38,141 bases of DNA from Alphaproteobacteria bacterium (GTDB lineage Bacteria; Pseudomonadota; Alphaproteobacteria; MPNO01; VGEU01): NCBI GenBank assembly GCA_016869145.1, contig VGEU01000022.1, positions 1 to 38,141 of the forward strand. The letters run 5' to 3'. Every line of letters begins with the position of its first letter. Position 1 is the first letter of the stretch. Positions 17,417-25,169 of this stretch are shown piece after piece. Below the pieces are notes generated by a model, which was not told the origin of the DNA, made no database searches, and saw only the letters and a program-made list of their open reading frames with translations. The translations under genes were made by a program, and so were the position numbers.

Positions 17417-18598
17417 ATGCGCGAGAATTACCTCGGGAACCGCGATATCGCGATCATCGGCTTTGCCGAGACGAAATACGATCGGAAGTCAGAGAAGACG
17501 CCCTACGAGCTCGCCGCCGAGGTGCTGCACCAGCTCCTCGAGCGGACCGGCGTCCGAATCGCCGACGTCGACGGCATGGCCTCGACCGTGCCGACGGCGG
17601 AGGCCGGCAACACGTTCTGGACCAACATGCTCGCCGACACGCTCGGGCTCGAGCTCGCGTGGAGCCAGCTCACCGACATCGGCGGCGGCTCGCCGACCGG
17701 CAACGTGGCGCGCGCCGCGGCGGCCATCACGACCGGCATGTGCGAGATGGTATTCTGCATCGGCGCCGATTCGAGCGCGATGCGCGCCTCGCGCTCGACC
17801 GGCTACCGCGCCGAGTTTGTCGATCCCGTCGGGCTTATGGGGCCGCCCGCCGCGTTCGGGCTCCTGAGCGCTGCCTATGACCAGAAATATGGTCTCGACC
17901 TCCGCGCGCTCGGCAAGCTCGCCGTCGCGCAGCGGAACGGCGCCGTCGTCAACGAGAACGCCTGCGACTCGCTCCGGAAGCCCATGACGGTCGACGACTA
18001 TCTCGGCTCGCGCATGGTCGCCGAGCCGATCCGTCTTCTCGACTGCGTCATGCGGGTCGATGGTGCGAACGGCCTCCTCGTCACCTCGACCGAACGCGCA
18101 CGGAAGCTTGGTCAGAAGCGCCTCGTCCACCCGATCGCCTATGCCGAGGTCACGAATTTCGAGCCGCGGGATTCGCTCCCCGATCCCACCCGCTCGGGCT
18201 TCTCGCGCGTCGGCCCGGCGGCGCTCGCCAAGGCGGGCCTGACGCCCGCCGACATCCGCATGTTCCATCCCTACGACGATTTCCTGATCGCGATCATGCT
18301 GCAGCTCGAGCAGATCGGATTCTGCAAGCCCGGCGAGGGCGCGGCCTATATTCATCGCACCGACTTCTCGCCCGCCGGCGCATTGCCGCTCAACACCGGC
18401 GGCGGCCAGATCAGTTGCGGCCAGCCCGGCCTCGCGGGTGGCGGCGTCAACCTCATCGAGGCGGTGCGCCAGCTGATGGGCGAGGCCGGTCGGCGCCAGG
18501 TGCCCAAGCCCTCGAACGCGCTCGTCACCGGGATCGGCGTGATCCCCTATCTCCGCAACTGGGGCACCTCGACCGCCCTTGTCCTCGAGGCCGCGTGA
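17417..18598 (+). CDS. Thiolase-fold protein lacking the catalytic cysteine (SCP2/Ltp2-like)
   Basis: A 393-residue protein with the thiolase fold (IAIIGFAETKYDRK at the start, thiolase-type helix NVARAAAAITTGM, CIGADS, and C-terminal NTGGGQISCGQPG). The usual nucleophile position near residue 90 reads DIGGGSPTGN, with no cysteine, and the C-terminal GHP motif reads GQPG (Q336). It is therefore unlikely to be a conventional thiolase. Relatives of this kind pair with DUF35 proteins and can be retro-aldolases in steroid side-chain degradation (Ltp2) or acyltransferases. The DUF35 gene overlaps its stop by one base (TGATG), which supports an obligate complex. A weak TTGAAA at 17368-17373 may be a -35 box. 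Confidence 0.88.
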   Translation: MRENYLGNRDIAIIGFAETKYDRKSEKTPYELAAEVLHQLLERTGVRIADVDGMASTVPTAEAGNTFWTNMLADTLGLELAWSQLTDIGGGSPTGNVARAAAAITTGMCEMVFCIGADSSAMRASRSTGYRAEFVDPVGLMGPPAAFGLLSAAYDQKYGLDLRALGKLAVAQRNGAVVNENACDSLRKPMTVDDYLGSRMVAEPIRLLDCVMRVDGANGLLVTSTERARKLGQKRLVHPIAYAEVTNFEPRDSLPDPTRSGFSRVGPAALAKAGLTPADIRMFHPYDDFLIAIMLQLEQIGFCKPGEGAAYIHRTDFSPAGALPLNTGGGQISCGQPGLAGGGVNLIEAVRQLMGEAGRRQVPKPSNALVTGIGVIPYLRNWGTSTALVLEAA

Positions 18599-19014
18599 TG
18601 ACGACAACGCCCGCACACCCGAAGCCGCAGCCGACACCGAGCAAGCTCACGCGTCCGTTCTGGGACGCGGCGAAGGCGGGCCGGCTCCTCCTCCAGTTCG
18701 ACACGACGACGGGGCGCTACCAATTCTACCCGCGCCCGCTCGGCATCGCCTCGGGGAAGCCGACCCTCGAATGGCGCGAGGCATCGGGCCGGGCGAAGCT
18801 CTACGCATCGACGGTCTGCCACGTTCCGGGGCGCGGCTATGAGAACGAGGTTCCCTACATCCTGGGATCGGTCGAGCTCGACGAGGGCGTCCGCGTTCTC
18901 GCCCGCATCGTCGACGCCGCGCCCGCGGCGGTGAATCCCGGCATGCGGCTCCGCCTCGCCTGGGTCGATACCGGCGGACCGTTCCCTCTCTACGCTTTCG
19001 CGCCCGAAGGCTGA
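18598..19014 (+). CDS. DUF35 OB-fold protein without zinc ribbon, partner of the thiolase-fold protein
   Basis: A 138-residue protein. Family landmarks are TRPFWDAAKAGRLLLQF at the start, GRYQFYPRP, LEWREASGRAKLYASTV and the C-terminal OB fold (VLARIVDAAP, GMRLRLAWV). In DUF35 proteins the region around residues 30-48 normally holds a four-cysteine zinc ribbon. Here it reads FDTTTGRYQFYPRPLGIAS with no cysteine, so the ribbon cannot bind zinc in the standard way. The start overlaps the thiolase-fold stop by one base, so translation is coupled. Expected role: subunit that binds the acyl-CoA or completes the active site of the partner. Confidence 0.88.
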   Translation: MTTTPAHPKPQPTPSKLTRPFWDAAKAGRLLLQFDTTTGRYQFYPRPLGIASGKPTLEWREASGRAKLYASTVCHVPGRGYENEVPYILGSVELDEGVRVLARIVDAAPAAVNPGMRLRLAWVDTGGPFPLYAFAPEG

Positions 19015-19021
19015 GCCGGGC

Positions 19022-19966
19022 TCAACCCTTGGACCCGAGACCGTCGTCGACCGCGACGTTCTCGGGCTTGAGCTCGATCCCCGCGGCCGTCGCCGCGAGC
19101 GTCAGAAGTTCGGCGAAATCAGTCTCGGCATAGCCGTTGCCGATCAGCGTCTGCACGATCTCGCGCGTCGCCGCAGCGACCGGCATGGGCACGTCGATCG
19201 CGCGGGCCGCCGCGAGCCCGAGATCGAGGTCCTTGCGCAGAAGCTTCGGCGTGAACGTCACCGTGAAGTCGAGATTGACAAACGCGGGCGACTTGTAGCG
19301 CGTGAAGGTGGAGCCCATCACGCTCTTGTTCATGAACTCGAGGAAGGCGTGGCGCGGCACGCCGCGCTTTTCGGCGAGAACGGTGATCTCGGCGAGCGAC
19401 TGGGTGATGACGCCAAGGAAGACGTTGTGGCAGATCTTCATCAGCCGCGCGACATCGCCCTCGCCGACATAGGTGACGCCGGTGCCGAGGGCCTGTAGAT
19501 AAGGCAGGGTCGCGTCATAGGCGGACCGCGGACCGGACACGACGAGCGACAGCTTGCCGGCCTTCACGACCTTGCCGTTGCCGCTGACCGGCGCCGCGAG
19601 CATCGCGACGCCCGATCGGGTCGCGACCGCGCGCACGTCGGCCGAGGCGTCCTCCGAGACCGTCGTGCAGTCGATCAGGATCTTCGGTTTCGCCTTCTGC
19701 GACAGGACGCCGTGGGCGCCGATCGTCACGTCCCTGAAGTCGTCGGACGCGGCGACCATCGTGAACACGATGTCGCGGTCGGCGAGTTGAGCGGGGTTCT
19801 CGACGATCGTCGCGCCGTAGTCGGCGAGCGGTTCGGCCTTCGACCGCGTGCGGTTCCACACCGAGACCCGGGCGCCTGCCTTCAAGAGGCGCTGCGCCAT
19901 CGGAAAGCCCATGCGGCCGGCGCCGACCCATCCGATCGTGCGTGCCCCAAAATTGTCACCGGCCAT
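19022..19966 (-). CDS. NAD(P)-dependent beta-hydroxyacid dehydrogenase (3-hydroxyisobutyrate dehydrogenase family)
   Basis: A 314-residue Rossmann oxidoreductase. The dinucleotide loop is IGWVGAGRMG (GxGxxG at 15-20), and WNRTRSK after strand 2 suggests NADP preference. The substrate loop is AAPVSGN (about 124-130), where the family has APVSGG. The catalytic lysine is K177 with N181 in LMKICHN. Substrate may be 3-hydroxyisobutyrate, tartronate semialdehyde or a related beta-hydroxyacid. It is convergent with the DUF35 gene (7-nt gap) and divergent from the lipoprotein gene, so a combined operon with either is excluded. Confidence 0.92.
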   Translation of the reverse strand: MAGDNFGARTIGWVGAGRMGFPMAQRLLKAGARVSVWNRTRSKAEPLADYGATIVENPAQLADRDIVFTMVAASDDFRDVTIGAHGVLSQKAKPKILIDCTTVSEDASADVRAVATRSGVAMLAAPVSGNGKVVKAGKLSLVVSGPRSAYDATLPYLQALGTGVTYVGEGDVARLMKICHNVFLGVITQSLAEITVLAEKRGVPRHAFLEFMNKSVMGSTFTRYKSPAFVNLDFTVTFTPKLLRKDLDLGLAAARAIDVPMPVAAATREIVQTLIGNGYAETDFAELLTLAATAAGIELKPENVAVDDGLGSKG

Positions 19967-20136
19967 CGCGCAGTCCCCCGCCTATCCAGAACGCCGCCCA
20001 CAACATAGCCCCCTGTCCGGGCGAGGCAACGGCGAACGCCCTAGCCCGACCGCGAACCTGGCGCCCGGCCAGTCCGGCGATGCTGTGTGCGGGGACCGCG
20101 CGCCGGAACGGCGCGCCGCTGCAACGGGGGCATGCC

Positions 20137-20973
20137 ATGAAACGACTCGGGCTCGGCCGAGCGATTGCGGTCGTCGTCGCGATCGCGCTCGGCGGTTGCA
20201 CCAATCTCGACGCGGTCAAGGATTTCGCGAACGCGGCCGGCGGCATCGCCCAGTACGACGCGCTGGTCGTCGACTACGTCGCCTTCCCAGCGCGCCAGAA
20301 ACGGTGTTAGCTACAAGAGCGGCACGCCCGGCTCGACCAGATCGCGGCGACGCGCGCGGGCCAGCGCGACGGTCTCCTCGCAATGCAGCAGGCCGTCCTC
20401 GAATACATGGACGCGCTCGGCCGGCTCGCCGGCGACGAGTCCGTCAATTACGACCGCGAGCTCGACCAGCTCGGCCGCGCCGCCTCGAGCGTGCGCTTCC
20501 TCGATGGCGGACAGGGCAACGCCGTCGGCGGGATCGCGCGTCTTCTCGTTCGCGCCGGCACCGACGGCTGGCGGCGGTCGCGCGTCACCGCGCTGATCGC
20601 CGAGGCCAACCCACACGTCCAGACCGTGACCGGCGCGCTCCGCCGCCTCGCCGAGCAGGGCTGGCGCGAGGACGCGGAGACCGAGTCCGCCGCGGTCCGC
20701 AACCACTTTCAGCGCATCGCGCGCGAGTCGCGTGATCCCGCAGGCATCGAGGCGCTCGGCGATCTCGGGGACCGGCGCGGCCGCGAGGTCGAGGCGCGCC
20801 GGTGCGTGATCGACGCCTATGTCCAAGGCGTCGGCCGCATCGCGGCCGGCCACCAGCGCCTCGCCGACGCCGGCGCGGCGATCGATCGGGACGAGGCCAT
20901 CGATGTCGTCCGCCGGCACGCCCGCGAGCTCAAGGCGCTCGGGCCGCTTCTGCGCCCGCTGTCGCCGGTCTGA
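20137..20973 (+). pseudogene. Predicted lipoprotein, interrupted by one in-frame amber codon
   Basis: From ATG 20137 the frame encodes a basic start, a hydrophobic stretch and lipobox LGGC (C20), then helical sequence. Codon 58 is TAG (20308-20310). The same frame continues open for 220 codons to a TGA at 20971-20973, with even, charged, helix-forming composition (QERHARLDQIAATRAGQRD, DALGRLAGDESVNYDRELD). Without the amber the product would be 278 residues, a lipidated, mostly alpha-helical periplasmic protein. No family is recognised. The stop could be a nonsense mutation, a sequencing error or a readthrough site. The next gene begins 10 nt later with a strong ribosome-binding site, so this heads a run of five same-strand genes. 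Confidence 0.72.
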
Positions 20974-20983
20974 GGAGATCACC

Positions 20984-21322
20984 ATGGCCAAGATCACCGC
21001 CGAGCAGGCGTTCGAGCTGTCGCGGGAGTTCCGCCTCCTGTCGATCGCGATCGGCGACTATCGCTTCGCCAACTGTGACGCGCTCAAGCCGGCCGAGCGC
21101 CAGAAGCTCGAGGACCAGGAATGGTCGCTCCTCAACGCGTCGTCGGACATGCGCACCCAGGCGGTCGGGCTCCTCCTCGACGAGACCGAGATCGGGATCA
21201 AGGGGCTCTCGGAGACGACCGGGAAGGCGAAGTCCGCGCTCGCGTCGGCCGTGCTCGCCAAGGATGCGGGGGCAGTGGCGAAGAACGCGAAGGCGATCTA
21301 CGATGCGGCGAGCAGCCTATAG
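20984..21322 (+). CDS. Small helical protein of unknown function
   Basis: 112 residues from ATG 20984, preceded by GAGGAG at good spacing. The sequence is soluble and helical (ITAEQAFELSREFRLLS, LKPAERQKLEDQEWSLL, ALASAVLAKDAGAVAKNAK) with no signal peptide or membrane segment, and one cysteine. I do not recognise a family. The stop is TAG at 21320-21322. The following exported-protein gene starts 30 nt later in the same frame. Placed between a lipoprotein gene and three exported paralogues, it may be a cytoplasmic component of the same unknown system. Confidence 0.65.
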   Translation: MAKITAEQAFELSREFRLLSIAIGDYRFANCDALKPAERQKLEDQEWSLLNASSDMRTQAVGLLLDETEIGIKGLSETTGKAKSALASAVLAKDAGAVAKNAKAIYDAASSL

Positions 21323-21352
21323 AGCGCGCGCCACGTCGAGAAGGATCCCACG

Positions 21353-22120
21353 ATGCGTTCCCTGATTGCGGCAGCCGCCGTCGCTGCCGCGCTCCTAGCG
21401 CCCGCGGTCTCCCTCGCCCAGGAACCGTAGGTTCCGACCATCAACATCGTCCACAAGGACGCGGAGGGTCGGCTCCTCGTCAACGGCGTTCCGGCCGGCT
21501 TGTTCGGCAAGGACAGCAAGGCCGGCCCGTCGTCGACGATGGCGCTCAATCCCGGCCTCTGGATGCGCAACGGGCCGAACACGATCACGGTCGAATCGCG
21601 GGCCAAGAAGCCGGGCGGCGAGGCTCGGGTCGTCATCGTCCGCTCCATCTCGGAGAAGCCCGAGTTCGAACGCACCATCGCCGGCACCGGCACGGTTACG
21701 CACCAGACGAACGGCGGCGGGTTGCCGCAATGGTCGTTCTATGGCGCCGAGGCGTGGACCGGCGACACGAAGGCGGTGCTCGACGCGGTCAAGACGCTCC
21801 ACGCCGCCTTCGGCAGGAAGGATATCACGACGATCGAAGCGACGCGCAAGGCGTTCGAGGCCGACCTCACGCAGGTCATGGGACCGATGCCCGATGAGGC
21901 GCGCGAGGAGTTTCGGGAGATCGTCAAGACCGGAAAGCTCGCGACGCTGCCGGCCGATCTCCGGGTCACGGCCCATCTCGACAATCGCCTGTTCGTCGTT
22001 GCGCGCGCGAACGGCGAGGCGCCGATCCAGGTTGCGCACCCGAGCGGCGATCCGATGATGACCTTCGATACCGGCCAGTACTGGGTGCGCAGCGGCGGCA
22101 CGTGGCAGATCGTCCGGTGA
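21353..22120 (+). pseudogene. Unknown exported protein, paralogue 1, in-frame amber after the signal peptide
   Basis: ATG 21353 begins a clear signal peptide (RSLIAAAAVAAALLAPAVSLAQ). Codon 26 is TAG (21428-21430), immediately after the predicted cleavage site. The same frame continues to a TGA at 22118-22120. The full reading frame is 255 codons and aligns along its length with the next two genes: INIVHKDAEGRLLVNGVP, LWMRNGPNTITVES, LPQWSFYGAEAWTGD, VKTLHAAFGRKD, LDNRLFVVARANG, and the terminal YWVRSGGTWQIVR. As read, only a signal peptide would be made from the first start; restart inside would lack a signal. Function unknown. Confidence 0.72.
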
Positions 22121-22878
22121 TCGCCGCCGCGCTCGTCGCGCTCGGCGCGCTGTCGTCGGCGAGCGACGCGGCGGCGCAGGCCCAGATCGGGGTCCCCAAC
22201 TACACCGTCAATATCGATGCCCGCGACGCGGCCGGGCGCGTCCTCGTCAACGGCATCCCGATCCGCTGGTTCGGGACCGGCGGCGATGCGCCACCCGGCG
22301 GGCTGATCCAGCCTGCCGGCATCTGGCTGGTCGAGGGTGAGAACACGATCGCGGTCGAGGTGCGCGCCGCGAAGGGCACGGCGACCGCGCGCGTCCTCAT
22401 GCTGCGCAATCCGGGCGAGCCGCCGCTCGCCGACGAGATCCTGCTCGGGGCCGGGAGCGTCGAGCGCAAGGTGACGGCGCCGAAGATGCCCGCCTGGAGC
22501 TGGCTCGACGCCGACACGGTCGCCGACGCGCGGGGACCGCTCCTCGGCGCCGTCCGCGCCTTCCACGCGGCCTACGAGAAACGCGACCTGCCGGCGATCC
22601 GCGCGCTCCGGCGCGCGCTCGACAAGGATCTCGAGCAGGTCATGGGACCGATGACGCAGGACCGGCTCGACCGCGAGGAGGCGTTCGTGCGCGCCGCAAC
22701 GGTCGCGCCGCTCCCCGCCGATCTCGTGGTCACCGCCTTCGCCGACAACCGCCTGTTCCTCGTCGCGCGCGCCGATGGCACGGCGCCGGTCACGTTGAGC
22801 GCGCCCGACCTCCCGATCAAGCCGGAGCTCGGCCGGTTCTGGGTCCGCAAGGGCGGCGCGTGGCAGGTCGTCCGTTGA
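22117..22878 (+). CDS. Unknown exported protein, paralogue 2
   Basis: A 253-residue intact member of the tandem family. I chose the GTG at 22117, which overlaps the previous TGA (GTGA), giving IAAALVALGALSSASDAAAQA as signal peptide. A GTG at 22102 in the same frame would add five residues including an arginine and is possible. Shared segments with paralogues 1 and 3: VNIDARDAAGRVLVNGIP, IWLVEGENTIAVEVRA, WSWLDADTV, FHAAYEKRDLPAIRAL, FADNRLFLVARADG and FWVRKGGAWQVVR. The pattern suggests an N-terminal beta-sandwich, a helical middle and a C-terminal beta domain. No known family is recognised. Confidence 0.75.
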   Translation: MIAAALVALGALSSASDAAAQAQIGVPNYTVNIDARDAAGRVLVNGIPIRWFGTGGDAPPGGLIQPAGIWLVEGENTIAVEVRAAKGTATARVLMLRNPGEPPLADEILLGAGSVERKVTAPKMPAWSWLDADTVADARGPLLGAVRAFHAAYEKRDLPAIRALRRALDKDLEQVMGPMTQDRLDREEAFVRAATVAPLPADLVVTAFADNRLFLVARADGTAPVTLSAPDLPIKPELGRFWVRKGGAWQVVR

Positions 22879-23051
22879 GGCGTCCGGGCCGCGATGGCCA
22901 TTGAGGACAGCGAACGATGACCCTCTGTCCCGCGGGGCTCGGTCCCGCGGGCGCGGGCTCGTGGCGCGGGCTGGCCAACTTGATCGTGCACCCCATTTCG
23001 ACAATCGCCTGTTCGTGGTAAGCCGCTCCGCCACTGGATAAGGACCCGATC
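22879..23051 (+). other. Spacer between paralogues 2 and 3
   Basis: 173 nt without an intact gene. It has two copies of the self-complementary octamer cccgcggg (near 22929 and 22942) and, at its 3' end, a scrap of paralogue-1-like coding sequence (22982-23041, listed separately). AAGGA at about 23040-23044 can serve as ribosome-binding site for paralogue 3. Confidence 0.55.
22982..23041 (+). pseudogene. Remnant of a fourth copy of the exported-protein family
   Basis: Nineteen bases at 22998-23016 are identical to 21978-21996 in paralogue 1, with near-identity for several bases before. Translation in the matching frame gives APHFDNRLFVVSR, compared with TAHLDNRLFVVAR in paralogue 1, then ends at a TAA (23039-23041). 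Paralogues 2 and 3 differ at several of these bases, so the scrap derives from paralogue 1. No similarity continues on either side. It is a leftover of duplication or recombination, not a gene. Confidence 0.7.
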
Positions 23052-23816
23052 GTGTTCCGCTCCCTCCTGCCGCTCGCGGCATGCATCCTCTCGTTCGGCC
23101 TCGGTCTCGGCGCGCCGTCGGCGCAGGAGCGCGAGGCGCCGGCCAGCATCGCGATCAAGATCGAGCCGCGAAACGCCGAAGGCCGGCTCCTGATCAACGG
23201 CGTGCCGACCCATCGCTTCGGCGGCCCCGACGACATCGACGGCGGGCTGACGGCGACGACGATCCTGTGGATGGTCGACGGCGAGAACAGCTTCGTGATC
23301 GAGGCGCGGCCCAAGGGCGATGATGCCCGCACGCGCGTCTCGCTTCTGCGCGACGGCAACGAGCAGCCGTTGTTCCAGCAGACCATCCAGGGCGCCGGCC
23401 GGCTCGAACGCAAGATCACGGCGAACGGGCTGCCGCGCTGGGGCTGGGTCGGCGCCGAGCGCTGGAACGGCGATGCGAGGCAACTCCTCGCCGCGGTCAC
23501 CGCGCTCCATACCGCCTACACGAAGAAGGACCACGCCCGCATCGAGGCGATGCACAAGGCGATGAACGACGACTTCGCCAAGCTCCTCGGACCGGTCAGC
23601 GAGGGCGAACGCGCCGAGGAGCGCGCCTTCCTCGCCAAGGCGGCCGTCGAGCCGCTCGGCGCAGAGCTCAGCGCCTATCCGTTCTTCGACAACCGCCTCG
23701 TCATGGTCGCGCGTCCCGACGGCAGCGCGCCGATCCGCATCAAGGGCCAGGACGGGGTCTCCGAGCACGGCCATTTCTGGGTCCGCCGCGGCGGCCAGTG
23801 GCAGGTCGTGCGCTGA
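23052..23816 (+). CDS. Unknown exported protein, paralogue 3
   Basis: A 254-residue intact member from GTG 23052, with AAGGA eight bases upstream. The signal peptide ends at about APSAQ (residues 22-26); an LAAC near residue 11 resembles a lipobox but lies too early in the hydrophobic stretch to be convincing. Shared family segments: IKIEPRNAEGRLLINGVP, ILWMVDGENSFVIEARP, RLERKITANGLPRWGWV, HTAYTKKDHARIEAM, FFDNRLVMVARPDG and FWVRRGGQWQVVR. Two conserved glutamates or aspartates occur around the FAKLLGPVSEGE stretch. Convergent with the hydrolase gene (7-nt gap). Function unknown; a periplasmic location is expected. Confidence 0.78.
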   Translation: MFRSLLPLAACILSFGLGLGAPSAQEREAPASIAIKIEPRNAEGRLLINGVPTHRFGGPDDIDGGLTATTILWMVDGENSFVIEARPKGDDARTRVSLLRDGNEQPLFQQTIQGAGRLERKITANGLPRWGWVGAERWNGDARQLLAAVTALHTAYTKKDHARIEAMHKAMNDDFAKLLGPVSEGERAEERAFLAKAAVEPLGAELSAYPFFDNRLVMVARPDGSAPIRIKGQDGVSEHGHFWVRRGGQWQVVR

Positions 23817-23823
23817 TCGCGCC

Positions 23824-24756
23824 TCAGCGCACGGTGGCGGCCACCCAGCCCGCGATCAGATGCGCGATCGCGTCCGAGTTGTCCTCGAGCATCATCATGT
23901 GGCCGTTGCCGCCGATCCCGAAATCGGTCAGGTACCAGTAATCGACATGCGCGCCGTTGGCTGAGAGCCAGCGCGCGACCTCGCCGTCGACCTCGCGCGC
24001 ATGGTCGGTGTCGCACTCGCCGGTGACGATCAGGATCCGACGACCGGAGAGCCGTGACGGGTCGCGCACCTTGATCTGGCTGCCCGCGACATTCTGGCGC
24101 TCGTAGATGTTGCGCGGCGGGATCGCCTGGAGGCTCGCGCGATAGGCGGCGAGCGCGTGGCGCGGGAAGCGCGTCGTGCGGCCGAGGAGCTTGTCCTCGA
24201 CGAGCGCGGGCGAGGGCGCCATGGGGCGATCGAGCGGCAGCCGCTAGGTGAGCGCGACGCCCCGGACCTCGACGAAATCCGGTCCGCGCGCGAGCACCGC
24301 CGGCTCGGGCTGGATGTTGCCGGGCGGTCCCGGCACGACGGCGACGACCGCCTGGATCTTCTCGCCATGGCGCTCGAGGATGCGCCAGCCATAGGCCCCC
24401 GACATCGAGTGCGTCAACAGGACGACCGGCGTGGACAGGCTCTCGATCAGCGCACCGATGCCGTCGCACACGGTCTCGCCGGTCATGTCGGCGAACGGGA
24501 TATAGGCGCTGCGCCCGACGCCCGGCCAATCGGGAACGACGACGCGGTGACCCCACTCGGCGAAGCGCACCGCCCAGCCGGGACGATCGTCGGGCGTGCG
24601 CAGATAGCAGAGCCCGGTGTGTGCACCACCATGCACCGCGACGATGGTCGGCCGCGAGCGACCCGCCGCCGGCTCGAGCATGTCGAAATAAACCGACGGT
24701 GTCGCCACCGTGACGCCCGCGGTCAGCCGCACAGGCGCATTGGGGTTCTCGGTCAT
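23824..24756 (-). pseudogene. Alpha/beta hydrolase interrupted by one in-frame amber codon
   Basis: ATG 24756 has GGAGG five bases upstream. The first 170 codons give the core fold: PTIVAVHGGAHTG (oxyanion region), VVVPDWPGVGRS and LLTHSMSGAYG with nucleophile S117. Codon 171 is TAG (24246-24244). The same frame then runs 139 codons more, giving RLPLDRPMAPSPALVEDKL, LIVTGECDTDH with the likely catalytic acid, and GIGGNGHMMMLEDNS with H286, to a TGA at 23826-23824. The catalytic triad is thus split by the stop. Restored length would be 310 residues, normal for the family. Without readthrough the product lacks acid and histidine and should be inactive. Confidence 0.82.
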
Positions 24757-24969
24757 CACGTCCTCCCTCCGGTAGCGCACGGTCGTCGCACCGACCTGCG
24801 GCCGCGTCGCAGTCCAGCGTTTACCATGATTCTGCGCGATCGGCGGTGGTCGCGGCGCATTCCGGCTTCCGCGTGTTAACGATTGGGGCTAGCGTCGATG
24901 CGGGTTTCCTGTCGCACGGCGAACAAACGCCGGGTGGGCGTGCAGCAGCGAAGCAGCAGGAGGACCGGG

Positions 24970-25158
24970 ATGAAGAAGCGAATTCTGGCGCTGTTTCGCG
25001 CACTGCTGCTCGTCGTCGGCGGTTTGATCATCGGCCTCGCCGCCTCGCCGAGTTGGGCGACGCTGACGCCGCGGATACCGGAGCCGACGAGCCTCGGCAT
25101 ACTCGCAGCCGGCATCGCCGGCGCGCTAATCATCATCCGGCTGCGCCGCCGGCGATAG
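24970..25158 (+). CDS. Minimal PEP-CTERM sorting-signal protein
   Basis: A 62-residue protein from ATG 24970, preceded by AGGAGGA. It is a signal peptide (KKRILALFRALLLVVGGLIIGLAASPSWA) followed by six or so residues (TLTPRI) and a classic PEP-CTERM tail: PEPTSLGILAAGIAGA, a hydrophobic segment and a C-terminal RLRRRR. PEP-CTERM proteins are cleaved by exosortase and usually carry a large secreted domain; almost none is present here. No exosortase is in the window. It may be a short secreted peptide precursor, an anchor stub, or the tail of a decayed gene. The 189-nt region upstream (24781-24969) shows no other gene. Confidence 0.82.
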   Translation: MKKRILALFRALLLVVGGLIIGLAASPSWATLTPRIPEPTSLGILAAGIAGALIIIRLRRRR

Positions 25159-25169
25159 CGGGATCGGAC

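Noticed and set aside
20984-22120. Fusion of the 112-residue protein to paralogue 1 through two in-frame TAG codons
   Set aside because: The common frame is a one-in-three coincidence; paralogue 1 has its own ATG and a typical signal peptide.
22917-23021. Small plus-strand frame of 34 codons starting at ATG 22917
   Set aside because: No ribosome-binding site, no conservation visible, and it overlaps the paralogue relic in another frame.
23052-23084. Lipobox LAAC in paralogue 3
   Set aside because: The cysteine is only at residue 11 with a very short hydrophobic run before it; a signal peptidase I site near APSAQ fits better and matches the other paralogues.
20137-24756. UAG as a reassigned sense codon in this genome
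   Set aside because: TAG is the natural stop of several genes here, at the expected length compared with families (GspS-like, dctM, PEP-CTERM); a general reassignment would extend these.
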